From: Maricaulis parjimensis
GTDB lineage: Bacteria > Pseudomonadota > Alphaproteobacteria > Caulobacterales > Maricaulaceae
DNA: 64,000 nucleotides
Assembly (NCBI RefSeq): GCF_016817355.1
Contig: NZ_JADOTT010000011.1
Span: 1-64,000 of the forward strand
Direction: 5' to 3'
This document shows positions 33,909 to 43,854 of the stretch, piece after piece (the first letter of the stretch is position 1; each line of letters opens with the position of its first letter). A program made the translations under genes and the position numbers. Under the pieces are notes generated by a model. That model was not told where the DNA came from and ran no database searches. It was given only the letters and a program-made list of their open reading frames with translations.

Positions 33909-34805
33909 TTAGCGGCAGTCGAACCGGTTGGTGGCGGCCGCCAGTTCGAAGGTTCCGGTTTCCCGGTCGACCGTGATGCGGGCGTGCTGGAGGGCGTCCA
34001 TGCCCAGGATGAGAGCCGGTTCGTCCTCCCAGCCCATGTGCCGGAAGATGTCGAGATCACCCTCCAGCATCTGGAAGCCGGCAAAGCACAGCCCACCGAT
34101 CTCCACATTGCGCACCATCAGCGTGTCGATGTTTTCCTGCTCGCGGCCATCAATCCCGTTCACCGTGCCCATGCGCAGCCCCATTCGGCGTGAGCCGGCC
34201 GCGCGGACGAGCGGAAAATTGGCGATGGAGCGGGCGCTGCCGGAATCCACCAGGACGTGAACCGGCCGGTAGGTGCGCCGCATGCTGGCCGTGGTGATCA
34301 ACAGACCGATCGAATTGATCTGCCCGTCCACGCGTTGCGGCGCGGCGGCGTCCAGGGTCAATTGGCCGAGGGCAAAGTCGATGGCATAGCGGGGTGAGCC
34401 GATTGCGTCCGCGCCTAGCAGGCCGGCCACGGGGATGGGATGCCCTTCGGGCACCGGGATGACCACGCTGTTGATATTGGCGGGCGCCCGGCCGGAATAG
34501 CCCAGATTGGGCAGTTCGAAGAATTCGGCCGAGAAGCGCGTGGTCAGCGCCTGGACCTGGTCGAATTCGTCCCAGTCCGACTGGAAACCGTATTGCTCGG
34601 CCACCGCCGAGGCGACGGCGCTGTGGCTGGCCCCGGTATCAAGGATGAAATCATAGGGTCCGTCACCATTGATCGTGACAGGGATGAGCAGATGTCCGCT
34701 CGGCGCCCGTTGCAGCGTCACGTCCTCATCGAGGGCGAACGTGGCGGGCAGGGCCGTCAGGCCCAGAGCGGCCAGGGCGATTCCGGTCTTCAGGATTGAA
34801 TGCAT
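33909..34805 (-). CDS. Secreted two-domain retropepsin-like aspartic protease
   Basis: 298 residues with a signal peptide (about 1-24). Two aspartate triads: D56-T-G-A (FILDTGASHS) and D187-S-G-S (VLVDSGSARS), each followed by a beta-rich domain with a hydrophobic-hydrophobic-G pattern (LLGADAIG; LILGMDAL). This is the architecture of bacterial aspartyl protease_2 proteins with the two lobes in one chain. A periplasmic role is probable. The ATG at 34805 has GGGAG upstream. Converges on the peptide transporter. Confidence 0.85.
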   Translation of the reverse strand: MHSILKTGIALAALGLTALPATFALDEDVTLQRAPSGHLLIPVTINGDGPYDFILDTGASHSAVASAVAEQYGFQSDWDEFDQVQALTTRFSAEFFELPNLGYSGRAPANINSVVIPVPEGHPIPVAGLLGADAIGSPRYAIDFALGQLTLDAAAPQRVDGQINSIGLLITTASMRRTYRPVHVLVDSGSARSIANFPLVRAAGSRRMGLRMGTVNGIDGREQENIDTLMVRNVEIGGLCFAGFQMLEGDLDIFRHMGWEDEPALILGMDALQHARITVDRETGTFELAAATNRFDCR

Positions 34806-34954
34806 GCGTCTGGCTCCCGCGACAGTGATCCCGGGACCCGATGTCCCGTATCAAGGTGCTGCCAGCTGCCCCCTTGCTGGAGCCGGTCCGGCGCTTCTGC
34901 GGCACCGGTCCCTTGTCTCGCCATTCTAGCCGCGAACGGCCCGAGGCGGCAAAT

Positions 34955-34976
34955 GGGACCCGGCGAACCGGGTCCC
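34955..34976 (-). terminator. Terminator hairpin after the TonB-dependent receptor
   Basis: Perfect 9-bp stem GGGACCCGG / CCGGGTCCC with a 4-base loop (34955-34963 with 34968-34976), seven bases after the receptor stop on the minus strand, followed by ATTTGCC; the T-run is weak. Confidence 0.7.
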
Positions 34977-34983
34977 TGATGCG

Positions 34984-37092
34984 TCAGAACGTGTCGACGA
35001 CGCGCAGATAGACGGTCTGCCCCATGGACACATTGCGGTGTTCGGTGGCGAAGATGACGCCATTCGCCCGCGATCCATTGTAGAGCGTCCGCGTCCGGTC
35101 ATCGCCATTATTGAAGACGCCATCCACGCCGGCGCGGATCGTCATGCCGAACCAGTTGGTCGTCTCGGCATAGATGTCCAGATCGCCATCGGTATTGTCG
35201 AAGACCTGAAAACGCTGGGCCCGGTAGACTTCGCCATTGGAGACCCAGTGATAATCCCAGCCCCAGGCATAGCCGCTCTGCGGGAAGGTCTGGCGGAAAT
35301 CCAGGGCCAATTCCCATTCGCGCGGGCCGGACCAGACACGGTCTTCGCCGGTCAGCGGGTCTTCCACATTGGTGTTGTACCACTCCAGGAAGACGTCCAG
35401 CACGGCATTGGACAGGCCGAACCGGTCCAGCGGCGTGGTCAGATTGCCGGTGATCCGCAGATTGGTGCCGTCACCGATATTGCCCGGCGCATCAAACACG
35501 CCGCCCGGCGTAGTGACGGGCACCCAGCCATCGAGATCCTCGACCATGTCATAGCCGATCTGCAGCGAGGCCGAGCCGTCTTCACCAAAGCGATGCTCCC
35601 ACTCTGCTTCCAGTGTCCAGGTGCGCTGGGGCACATAGTCCGGATTGCCGAGCGTGGAGTTGTTGTCCTGAATGTCGACCGAGCTCGCGAACTTGTCGAA
35701 CTGCAGCTGGGCGACGTCGCGGCGTGCCGTGAAGCGGAAGCGGTTATCGTCATCCTGACGCCAGTTCACGGTGATGCTTGGCTTGGGATAGGTGAAGGAA
35801 CGCGATTGTTCGGCGTCGCCGGTCTGTTCGATCTCGGAGATCTCGTAGCGCAGGCCGGACTCGATGCTCAGCCGGTCATTGACCTGCCAGACATGGTTGG
35901 CGAACAGCTCGCTGCGGGTTTCCTCGACGCGGGTCGAGGTGACCGGCAGGACGATCGGCGTCACCGTGACACCGTCATCCTGGAACAGGTTCACCGTGGT
36001 ATCGCGGGCATTGACCGCCGTCTCCGCGCCGAATTCCAGATTGTGGTTGGCGATCCGGTTCCAGTTGAAGGTCTGGCGCAGGGCGGTTTCTTCATCCTTG
36101 GTCTCGGACACCACGATCGTGGCACCGACGAAACCGGTTTGCGCGTCATACAGCGCATAGGGTTCCGGACCTTCTTCCCAGCGGCCGCGCGAGGCCAGCA
36201 GGATGGTCTCCGAGGAGAGATGTTCGCCCAGCTCGCGCGAATAGGTGATCGTGCCGGAACCGGACGTGCCGTAATTCATCGTTTCATTGAGTTCGATGAA
36301 GAGCGGATCGCCATTCGGCTCGAAACCGTAATTGGCGCGGTTGCGGTGCCAGTCCCAATACTGGCCCTGCGCGTCCAGGCGCAGGCTGGAGCGTTCGTCC
36401 AGCGTCCAGTTCACGGAAAGCGTCGGGATGATTTCCGTGTAGCGGCGCTGATCGCTGTCACGGGAGAAGTATTCCTGGTCGCCATTGGCATCATAGCGTT
36501 CTTCGCGGCGTCGCATCCGGTTGCCGGAGAAGCCGGCATCCACGCCCAGGGTCACATCGGCATTGCTGACAGGGAAAGAGTAGGACAGCTGATGGCGTGT
36601 ACCGAGACGGCCGGAATCCGACAGGGTGAGATTGCCGGTCCAGGCACCGGAACGTCCGGCGCCTTCACGCAGGATCACGTTCACGAGGCGGGCATGGCCG
36701 CGCATATTGTATTGCGGCAGGGCTTCCTGGATCAGCTCGATCTGCGCGACATCTTCCATCGGGATGCGCTGCAGAACGGTTTGCAGGGTCAGGGATTTGT
36801 TGGACGGGCGGGCGCCATTGATCAGCAGATTGCCGAAACTGTCGCCCAGGCCACGCCGGTTCGTGTCGCCATTGGACAGGGAGAAGCCCGGAATGCGGGC
36901 CACCATGTCCAGCGCGGTCACGGGTGAATAGTTGGAGAAGAAGCCCGGCGCATAAACTGCGATGCCGGTCTGACTGTCCACTTGGCTGTCTGCAACGTCA
37001 CTCGCCGCGTCGTCGCGGAGTGCCCATGCCGAATTACTCAATAATGCGACTGTCGCGACCCCTGCGGCCACGCTCAATACTTTCCCTCGCAT
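34984..37092 (-). CDS. TonB-dependent outer-membrane receptor
   Basis: 702 residues. Signal peptide (about 1-24, ending SAWAL); plug domain (about 40-150; MVARIPGFSLSNGD, LLINGARPSNK); then a beta-barrel of about 22 strands ending in phenylalanine (RVVDTF), as required for outer-membrane insertion. It belongs to the group with the OMP_b-brl_3-type barrel. Substrate unknown; no siderophore or vitamin B12 genes are adjacent. AGGGACATT precedes the ATG. The 120-base gap before it likely holds its promoter. Confidence 0.9.
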   Translation of the reverse strand: MRGKVLSVAAGVATVALLSNSAWALRDDAASDVADSQVDSQTGIAVYAPGFFSNYSPVTALDMVARIPGFSLSNGDTNRRGLGDSFGNLLINGARPSNKSLTLQTVLQRIPMEDVAQIELIQEALPQYNMRGHARLVNVILREGAGRSGAWTGNLTLSDSGRLGTRHQLSYSFPVSNADVTLGVDAGFSGNRMRRREERYDANGDQEYFSRDSDQRRYTEIIPTLSVNWTLDERSSLRLDAQGQYWDWHRNRANYGFEPNGDPLFIELNETMNYGTSGSGTITYSRELGEHLSSETILLASRGRWEEGPEPYALYDAQTGFVGATIVVSETKDEETALRQTFNWNRIANHNLEFGAETAVNARDTTVNLFQDDGVTVTPIVLPVTSTRVEETRSELFANHVWQVNDRLSIESGLRYEISEIEQTGDAEQSRSFTYPKPSITVNWRQDDDNRFRFTARRDVAQLQFDKFASSVDIQDNNSTLGNPDYVPQRTWTLEAEWEHRFGEDGSASLQIGYDMVEDLDGWVPVTTPGGVFDAPGNIGDGTNLRITGNLTTPLDRFGLSNAVLDVFLEWYNTNVEDPLTGEDRVWSGPREWELALDFRQTFPQSGYAWGWDYHWVSNGEVYRAQRFQVFDNTDGDLDIYAETTNWFGMTIRAGVDGVFNNGDDRTRTLYNGSRANGVIFATEHRNVSMGQTVYLRVVDTF

Positions 37093-37212
37093 AATGTCCC
37101 TAACGCTTGTGCCTGCCCAGGCCCCCTTGAGGACCGGGGTAGTACAAGTCGAACCCTTATCAAACGTAAGGATCGGTAAGGTGGATCACAGCCGCGTTAT
37201 GCTGCAGCGCAG

Positions 37213-38628
37213 CTAGCCGCCGGCCCCGCCGACGGTCAGGCCGGTGATCTTCAGGCTGGGTTGGCCAACGCCGACGGGCACGCCCTGTCCGGCCTTGCCG
37301 CAGACGCCCACGCCCGGATCCATCTCGAAATCATCGCCGATCATTTCCACGCGGGTGAGGGCGGTCGGGCCATCGCCGATCAGGGTGGCACCCTTCACCG
37401 GGGCGACGATCTTGCCGTCCTGTACGCGATAGGCCTCGGTGCACTGGAAGACGAATTTGCCGGAGGTGATGTCCACCTGGCCGCCGCCGAAATTCACGGC
37501 ATAGATCCCGTCCTTCAGGCTTTCGATCATTTCCTCGCGTTTGTGCTCGCCGGCCAGCATGTAGGTATTGGTCATGCGCGGCATGGGCGCGTGGGCATAG
37601 CTTTCGCGGCGGCCGTTTCCGGTCGGTTTCTGGCCCATCAGGCGGGCATTCATCCGGTCCTGCATGTAACCGACCAGCTTGCCATCCTCGATCAGGACGG
37701 TGCGCTCGGTCGGCGTGCCCTCATCATCAATGGTCAGGGAGCCGCGTCGCTCCGGCATGGTGCCGTCATCGATCACGGTGACACCCTTGGCCGCGACCTG
37801 CTCGCCCATCCGGCCGGAAAAGGCGGATGTGCCCTTGCGGTTGAAATCGCCTTCCAGCCCGTGGCCGACCGCCTCGTGCAGCAGCACGGCCGGCCAGCCG
37901 GAACCCAGCACAACGTCGAACACGCCGGCCGGTGCGTCCACGGCATCCAGATTGACCCGGGCAATGCGCAGGGCTTCGTCGGCCAGCGGCTTCCAGGCAT
38001 CCGGCGCGATCCAGCGGTCGAACTCGGCGCGGCCGCCCGCACCGGCAGACCCGGTTTCGCGGCGTCCATCCCGTTCCACGGTGACCTGGACATTCAGGCG
38101 CACGAGCGGGCGCACATCTGTCTTCATGTCGCCATTGGCGCGGATGATGGAGATATTGCGCTTGGAGCCGGCGATGGAACAGGAAACCTGGACGACGCTG
38201 GCATCCTTGGTCCGGCAATAGGCGTCGATCTCCTGCAGGAGTTGCACCTTGGTGTCGAAGGTCGGGTGCGCCACCGGATCGACGGCATCGTAGAGCTTGC
38301 GATTCGTGCCGACCGGCGCATCCGCCAGGATACCGCTATGGCCGCGCCGTGCGGCACCGGCCGTTTCGGCGGCCCGTTTCACGGCGGCCAGGGTCGGGTC
38401 GGAGGAGTGGGCATAGCCAAAGGCCTCGCCGGAGACGCAGCGCAGGCCGAAGCCGCGATTGCTGTCGAAACTGGCGGATTTCAGCCGGCCATCATCGAAG
38501 ACCAGGGCTTCGGAGACGGCGGTTTCCAGGAACAGCTCGCCATCATCCGCCCCGTTCAGCGTATCGGACAGGATGGGCGCGACATCGTCGGCATCGAATT
38601 CGAATTGGCTGATCGCATCGTCTGACAT
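37213..38628 (-). CDS. tldD: Metalloprotease TldD
   Basis: 471 residues. TldD with TldE (PmbA, not in this window) forms a heterodimeric zinc protease that clips modified peptides. The zinc motif is H251-E-x3-H256 (HEAVGHGLEG) and a conserved cysteine is near the C-terminus (GVCGKAGQGVPVGVGQP). AAGGAG lies eight bases before the ATG at 38628. It is followed on the same strand by the TonB-dependent receptor after 120 bases. Confidence 0.95.
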   Translation of the reverse strand: MSDDAISQFEFDADDVAPILSDTLNGADDGELFLETAVSEALVFDDGRLKSASFDSNRGFGLRCVSGEAFGYAHSSDPTLAAVKRAAETAGAARRGHSGILADAPVGTNRKLYDAVDPVAHPTFDTKVQLLQEIDAYCRTKDASVVQVSCSIAGSKRNISIIRANGDMKTDVRPLVRLNVQVTVERDGRRETGSAGAGGRAEFDRWIAPDAWKPLADEALRIARVNLDAVDAPAGVFDVVLGSGWPAVLLHEAVGHGLEGDFNRKGTSAFSGRMGEQVAAKGVTVIDDGTMPERRGSLTIDDEGTPTERTVLIEDGKLVGYMQDRMNARLMGQKPTGNGRRESYAHAPMPRMTNTYMLAGEHKREEMIESLKDGIYAVNFGGGQVDITSGKFVFQCTEAYRVQDGKIVAPVKGATLIGDGPTALTRVEMIGDDFEMDPGVGVCGKAGQGVPVGVGQPSLKITGLTVGGAGG

Positions 38629-38702
38629 GGCGCACACTCCTTGGAAGGCTCGACATCATGACATAGTCGAGCCTGCCCCGGTAGCAAACACACCTCACTG
38701 CG

Positions 38703-39260
38703 TCAGCGCGAGGATTCCACGGTGAAGCGCGAGACTTCACGCTGGGCCATGGGCCAGTCCGGCCGCAATTCGAGCGCGCGGGAATAGGACCGGTAGGCAC
38801 CCTCCAGATCACCCATGAACTCCAAAGCCACACCGCGATTGAGCCAGGCCTCGGCCAGATTGCGCTCATTCAGGGCTATGACGATATCGGTCTGTTCGAT
38901 GGCCTCGGAGAAACGGCTCAACCGGATCAGGGCGCTGGACCGGTTCAGGGCCAGCGAGGCCGGTTCCTCGGCCCCCATCTGCTCGGCACGGTCATAGGAG
39001 ACCAGTGCGCCTTCGCTGTCGCCGCGATACATCAGGATGATGCCACGATTGATGAAGGTCGCGATCCGGTCTCGCCGGCGCACACTGGTGGTTTCAAGCG
39101 CGCGATCGCAATCATCGAGGGCGCGAAGGTCGGACCGGCCTGCGGCCGCGTTCTGGAAACACATGGCGGCCGGTGATTCGCCGACGACCAGAATCTGGCC
39201 GCTGGCGGGGGCTGCCAGACTGACTGACGCGAGGAACAAAACTGAGACGAATGGACGCAT
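38703..39260 (-). CDS. Exported TPR-repeat protein
   Basis: 185 residues with a signal peptide (about 1-22, ending PASGQ) and about three tetratricopeptide repeats (from residue 65: INRGIILMYRGDSEGALVSYDRA; WLNRGVALEFMGDLEGAYRSYSRAL near 140). Serves protein-protein binding, probably periplasmic. The ATG at 39260 follows AAAGGAG at normal spacing. Upstream is a 248-base, AT-richer gap shared with the divergent oxidase operon. Confidence 0.8.
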   Translation of the reverse strand: MRPFVSVLFLASVSLAAPASGQILVVGESPAAMCFQNAAAGRSDLRALDDCDRALETTSVRRRDRIATFINRGIILMYRGDSEGALVSYDRAEQMGAEEPASLALNRSSALIRLSRFSEAIEQTDIVIALNERNLAEAWLNRGVALEFMGDLEGAYRSYSRALELRPDWPMAQREVSRFTVESSR

Positions 39261-39508
39261 CACGGGCTCCTTTCACTCGATTTCGGGCGCTATATGGTAC
39301 CACAAGACGAGCCGGGGGATGGTTCAACTTTCTGTGCCCCCAATAAAATCTGAAATAATTCAAGGGTTTGAAAATAGAGCTGAGCTTTTGTGCGAAAGCC
39401 TCCACAAAAAATACCGTTGATGGCCTGACAGGGCCGGGGACGGGCTCTATATTCCGCCGCCATCGGCGGGAGTTCCCTGCCTTAATGCCTGACTTGTATG
39501 GGGAAGCC

Positions 39509-40348
39509 ATGCGATTCCTGACCGCAATTGCGCTCACTTGGATGACTGCCGCCGCCGGCGCCTTCGCGACGCCCGGCCAGCCGACCGACGGAAATCTGGG
39601 CTTCCAGCCCGCTGTTACGCCCATCATGGAGCGTATCAACGAATTCCATAACCTTCTGCTTTGGATCATCATTCCGATCACGATCTTCGTGATGGGCCTG
39701 CTTCTGTGGGTAATGATCCGCTACAACCGCAAGGCCAATCCGACGCCTTCCAAGAACAGCCACAACACGCTGCTCGAAGTGGTGTGGACGGCCGTTCCGA
39801 TCCTGATCCTGGTCGTGATCGCGGTCTTTTCCTTCCCGCTCCTGTATTTCCAGGACGAGATTCCGGAAGCCGACTTCACCATCAAGGCGACGGGTTACCA
39901 GTGGTATTGGGGTTATGAATATCCGGACCAAGACGTTCCGGAATACATCTCCACCATGGTGGCCGAGGAAGACCTGGCTGAAGGCCAGCTGCGCAACCTG
40001 TCGGTCGACTACCCGCTGGTCGTGCCGGTCGGTGCCACGGTCCGCCTCCAGGTGACCGCTGCCGACGTGATCCACAACTGGGCAATGCCGGCCTTTGGCA
40101 CCAAGATGGATGCTATTCCGGGCCGCATCAACGAAGCCTGGTTCCAGGTGAACGAGGAAGGCACGTATTACGGTCAGTGTTCCGAACTGTGCGGCATCCG
40201 CCACGCTTTCATGCCGATCGAAGTGCATGCGGTGTCCCAGGACGTGTTTGACGCCTGGGTGGCAGCCGGTCCGGGTTCGGACGAGGCCAATGCCGTGATT
40301 GCTGAATACTCCGCCGCGCGGGAAACGCGCCTGGCGCAACTGGACTAG
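39509..40348 (+). CDS. ctaC: Cytochrome c oxidase subunit II
   Basis: 279 residues. Signal peptide (about 1-20), two membrane helices (about 48-70 and 90-112), then the periplasmic CuA domain. Copper ligands are all present: H189, C224, E226, C228, H232, M235 (YGQCSELCGIRHAFM). It accepts electrons from cytochrome c in the aa3-type oxidase. ATG 39509 has GGGGAAG upstream. First gene of the oxidase operon (ctaC-ctaD-ctaB-coxF-ctaG-ctaE-DUF983-surf1), all on the same strand. Confidence 0.97.
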   Translation: MRFLTAIALTWMTAAAGAFATPGQPTDGNLGFQPAVTPIMERINEFHNLLLWIIIPITIFVMGLLLWVMIRYNRKANPTPSKNSHNTLLEVVWTAVPILILVVIAVFSFPLLYFQDEIPEADFTIKATGYQWYWGYEYPDQDVPEYISTMVAEEDLAEGQLRNLSVDYPLVVPVGATVRLQVTAADVIHNWAMPAFGTKMDAIPGRINEAWFQVNEEGTYYGQCSELCGIRHAFMPIEVHAVSQDVFDAWVAAGPGSDEANAVIAEYSAARETRLAQLD

Positions 40349-40362
40349 GGATGGGCTGAACC

Positions 40363-41979
40363 ATGTCTGCTGACGCTGCTACGCACGACGATCACACGCC
40401 GTCCATGTGGGACTGGCGCCGTTGGGTCTTCTCCACCAACCACAAGGACATCGGCACGATGTACCTGCTCTTCGCGATCTTCGCGGGGATCATTGGTGGT
40501 GGCCTGTCCGGCCTGATGCGCTGGGAACTCGCAGAACCGGGCCTTCAGGTCTTCAACAACGGTTTCTGGGGTAACGAGCACAATTATAACGTCGCCACGA
40601 CGATGCACGGCCTGATCATGATCTTCTTCATGGTCATGCCGGCCATGATCGGTGGTTTCGGCAACTGGTTTGTGCCGCTCATGATCGGGGCGCCGGATAT
40701 GGCCTTCCCGCGCATGAACAACATCTCCTTCTGGCTCCTGCCCTTCGCCTTCATCCTTGCGGTGATGTCGATGTTCGTGCCGGGTGCCGGTGGCGATATG
40801 GGCTTCGGTGGCGGCTGGGTGCTCTACCCGCCGCTCTCGACATCGGGCCATAATGGTCCGGCGATGGACCTGCTGATCCTGTCGCTGCACATTGCCGGTG
40901 TCAGCTCGATCCTGGGTTCGATCAACTTCATCACCACCATCTTCAACATGCGCGCTCCGGGCATGACCATCCACAAGATGCCGCTCTTTGTCTGGTCGGT
41001 TCTGGTGACGGTCTTCCTGCTGCTGCTGTCGCTGCCGGTTCTGGCCGGCGCCCTGACCATGCTGCTGACGGACCGCAATTTCGGCACGGCTTTCTTCGCG
41101 CCGGAAGGTGGCGGCGACCCGGTGATGTACCAGCACTTGTTCTGGTTCTTCGGTCACCCGGAAGTCTACATCCTCATCCTGCCGGGCTTCGGCATCATCT
41201 CGCACATCGTGTCGACCTTCTCGCGCAAGCCGATCTTCGGTTATCTCGGGATGGCCTACGCCATGGTCGCGATCGGCTTCATCGGCTTCATCGTGTGGGC
41301 ACACCACATGTATACGGTCGGCATGCCGGTTGATCTGAAGGCCTATTTCGTGGCCGCCACCATGGTCATCGCGGTTCCCACAGGCATCAAGATCTTCTCC
41401 TGGATCGCGACGATGTGGGGCGGTTCCATCGAGTTCCGCACGCCGATGATGTGGGCGATCGGCTTCATCTTCCTGTTCACCGTTGGCGGTGTGACGGGCG
41501 TGGTGCTGGCCAATGCCGGCGTCGACCAGGCCCTGCACGACACCTATTACGTGGTGGCGCACTTCCACTACGTGCTGTCGCTGGGTGCCGTCTTCGCGAT
41601 CTTTGCCGGCTGGTACTACTGGTTCGAGAAGATCTTCGGCGTGAAGTACAACTCGCTGTTCGCACGGCTGCAATTCCTGTTCTTCTTCGTCGGTGCCAAC
41701 ATCATCTTCTTCCCGCAGCACTTCCTGGGCCTGCAGGGCATGCCGCGCCGCTATGTTGACTATGCGGACGGCCACGCCTTCTGGAACATGGTGTCGTCCT
41801 GGGGCTATGTGGTGATGCTGATCGGTATGGCGTTCTTCTTCCTGGTGCTGATCGATGCGATCATCCGCCGCCGGAAGGCCGACGCCAATCCGTGGGGTGA
41901 AGGGGCAACGACGCTCGAGTGGACCCTGTCCTCTCCGCCGCCCTTCCACCAGTTCAGCGAGCTGCCGAAGATCAAATAA
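40363..41979 (+). CDS. ctaD: Cytochrome c oxidase subunit I
   Basis: 538 residues, 12 membrane helices. Binuclear-centre landmarks: [16 protein letters not shown] (CuB histidine and the crosslinked tyrosine), the paired WAHHM histidines, and [11 protein letters not shown] with the heme a and a3 ligands. The K- and D-channel motifs look normal for type A1 oxidases. It is the catalytic proton-pumping subunit, 14 bases after ctaC. Confidence 0.98.
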   Translation: MSADAATHDDHTPSMWDWRRWVFSTNHKDIGTMYLLFAIFAGIIGGGLSGLMRWELAEPGLQVFNNGFWGNEHNYNVATTMHGLIMIFFMVMPAMIGGFGNWFVPLMIGAPDMAFPRMNNISFWLLPFAFILAVMSMFVPGAGGDMGFGGGWVLYPPLSTSGHNGPAMDLLILSLHIAGVSSILGSINFITTIFNMRAPGMTIHKMPLFVWSVLVTVFLLLLSLPVLAGALTMLLTDRNFGTAFFAPEGGGDPVMYQHLFWFFGHPEVYILILPGFGIISHIVSTFSRKPIFGYLGMAYAMVAIGFIGFIVWAHHMYTVGMPVDLKAYFVAATMVIAVPTGIKIFSWIATMWGGSIEFRTPMMWAIGFIFLFTVGGVTGVVLANAGVDQALHDTYYVVAHFHYVLSLGAVFAIFAGWYYWFEKIFGVKYNSLFARLQFLFFFVGANIIFFPQHFLGLQGMPRRYVDYADGHAFWNMVSSWGYVVMLIGMAFFFLVLIDAIIRRRKADANPWGEGATTLEWTLSSPPPFHQFSELPKIK

Positions 41980-41988
41980 GGTAGTCCG

Positions 41989-42981
41989 TTGGATACGCTG
42001 ACCAATTCCAGCGTCAATCGCGCAGAGGGCGAGGCTGTTTCGACAGCCTCGCCCCGCGACTTTTTTGACCTGATGAAGCCGCGCGTGATGACGCTTGTCG
42101 TCTTCACCGCCTTCGCCGGTCTGGTCGCAGCGCCGGTCGATGCGGATCCTTTCCTGGCCGCGATGTCGATCCTGTGCCTGGCCGTGGGTGCCGGTGCCGC
42201 CGGTGCGCTCAACATGGCCTATGATGCGGATATCGACGCGACGATGAAGCGGACGCAAAAGCGCCCGGTTCCGCGCGGTGCCGTCTCGGTCAGCAATGCC
42301 TATGGGTTCGGGATCGTGGCCTCGGTGCTCTCGGTTCTGCTGATGGCGCTGGCCTCGAACTATCTGGCCGCGGGCCTGCTGGCCTTCTCCATCTTCTTCT
42401 ATGCCGTCATCTACACGATGTATCTCAAGCGCCGGACGCCGCAGAATATCGTGATCGGCGGTGCCGCAGGTGCCTTCCCGCCGATGATCGGCTGGGTCGC
42501 TGCGACCGGCGAGATCTCGCTGGATGCGGTCATCCTCTTCATGATCATCTTCCTGTGGACGCCGCCCCATTCCTGGGCGCTGGCGCTCTACAAGTCCGGT
42601 GACTATGCCGCTGCCGGTATCCCGATGATGCCGGTCGCCAAGGGTGCCAAATCCACGCGTCTGCAGATCCTGCTCTATTCGCTGGTCCTGGTCGTGTTTG
42701 CCGGGGCTCCGGTCCTGACCGGTCTGGGCGGTGTCGTCTATGCGCTGACCTCGCTGGGCGGTGGTGCACTCTTCCTGCTGCTGGCCTGGCGCGTGTTCAA
42801 TTCGCGCGCCGGTGAGGCAGGGTCGGCCGAAGAGGGTGCGCTGTATGCCGTCCGCGCCGGTGACAAGGCCGCCCGTGACCTGTTCGCCTTCTCCATCGGC
42901 TATCTGGCTGCGCTTTTTGCCGCATTGATCGCCGAGCACGGATTTGGTGCTTATCTCGCCATCCCCGGAGTGATCGGATGA
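41989..42981 (+). CDS. ctaB: Heme O synthase (protoheme IX farnesyltransferase)
   Basis: 330 residues, UbiA superfamily with about nine membrane helices and the N-M-x2-D-x2-I-D-x3-K-R-T-x3-R-P motif (about residues 73-91). It farnesylates heme b to give heme O for the oxidase. The only good start is TTG at 41989 (AAGG seven bases upstream); the next in-frame ATG would remove the conserved N-terminus. The stop overlaps the next start as ATGA. Confidence 0.95.
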   Translation: MDTLTNSSVNRAEGEAVSTASPRDFFDLMKPRVMTLVVFTAFAGLVAAPVDADPFLAAMSILCLAVGAGAAGALNMAYDADIDATMKRTQKRPVPRGAVSVSNAYGFGIVASVLSVLLMALASNYLAAGLLAFSIFFYAVIYTMYLKRRTPQNIVIGGAAGAFPPMIGWVAATGEISLDAVILFMIIFLWTPPHSWALALYKSGDYAAAGIPMMPVAKGAKSTRLQILLYSLVLVVFAGAPVLTGLGGVVYALTSLGGGALFLLLAWRVFNSRAGEAGSAEEGALYAVRAGDKAARDLFAFSIGYLAALFAALIAEHGFGAYLAIPGVIG

Positions 42982-43226
42982 GTGACGAGACAAAAACCCT
43001 GACAGAGGCCGAACAGGCGGCGAAGGATCGCGCCGACAATTTCGGTTTTTACCATCGCGAAGGCCGCCCGACCGGTGAACAGGTCGCGCTGACGCCGGAA
43101 CAACTGGCTGCCCGCAAGAAGCGCAATGTCTATATCGCGCTCAGCCTTGTCGCCTTCATGGTTGCGGTCTTCCTGATCACGGTTGTTCGCCTCAGCCAGA
43201 ATGTTGCAGCGGGAGCCGCCGGATGA
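42978..43226 (+). CDS. CoxF-like small single-span oxidase operon protein
   Basis: 82 residues with a charged N-terminal 48 residues (NFGFYHREGRPTGEQVALTPEQ) and one membrane helix (about 52-74). Position and size match the small CoxF/CtaF-type protein between ctaB and ctaG in alphaproteobacterial cta operons. Overlaps both neighbours by ATGA, so it is translated as part of a coupled chain. Probably an assembly or stability factor. Confidence 0.8.
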   Translation: MSDETKTLTEAEQAAKDRADNFGFYHREGRPTGEQVALTPEQLAARKKRNVYIALSLVAFMVAVFLITVVRLSQNVAAGAAG

Positions 43227-43786
43227 TCCGTTTGCCAGCCAGCCAGAACACGCGCGTCGCCCTGATGGCGGCGGCCACGTCCATCACCATGGTCGGCGCA
43301 GCCTTTGCAGCCGTGCCGCTCTACAACCTGTTTTGCGCGGTGACCGGCTATGGCGGTACCACGACCATAGCCACGGGCGAGGCCGGAGCGATTCTCGATC
43401 GCGAGATGACCGTCCTGTTCGACGCCAATGTGAACCGCAATCTGGGCTGGGAATTCAGCCCGGTGCAGCGGTCCATGACCGTCCGCGTCGGCGAGACGGC
43501 CCTGGCCTATTACACGGCGACCAATATCACCGACCATCCGATCACCGGGGTGGCGACTTTCAACGTGGCGCCCTTCAAGGCCGCCTCCTATTTTTCCAAG
43601 CTGGAATGCTTCTGCTTCACCGAGCAGACGCTGCAGCCTGGCGAGACTGTGCAGATGCCGGTTCTCTTCTTTGTTGATCCGCTGATCGATGAGGAACGCC
43701 GGCTGGATGACGTCCACACCATGACGCTGTCCTATACGTTTTTTGAATCCGAGGGGGATGCGGCTTCGTCTGACGCCGCGCCTTAG
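43223..43786 (+). CDS. ctaG: Cytochrome c oxidase copper assembly protein CtaG/Cox11
   Basis: 187 residues. One N-terminal membrane anchor (about 12-33) and an immunoglobulin-like periplasmic domain with the copper motif C-F-C-F-T-E-Q (near 130). It delivers copper to the CuB site of subunit I. The start overlaps the previous stop (ATGA). Confidence 0.95.
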   Translation: MIRLPASQNTRVALMAAATSITMVGAAFAAVPLYNLFCAVTGYGGTTTIATGEAGAILDREMTVLFDANVNRNLGWEFSPVQRSMTVRVGETALAYYTATNITDHPITGVATFNVAPFKAASYFSKLECFCFTEQTLQPGETVQMPVLFFVDPLIDEERRLDDVHTMTLSYTFFESEGDAASSDAAP

Positions 43787-43854
43787 CATTGAACCTTTTG
43801 AGCCCACCCTGTATCAGGGCGCAAAGGGCTGATTGATATCGCAGGAGATTCGCG

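Noticed and set aside
40345-42993. 882-codon open frame on the minus strand across ctaD and ctaB, rich in His, Asp, Arg and Gln
   Set aside because: It is antisense to clear oxidase genes and shows the His/Asp/Arg-rich composition of GC-driven shadow frames; no domain or ribosome site.
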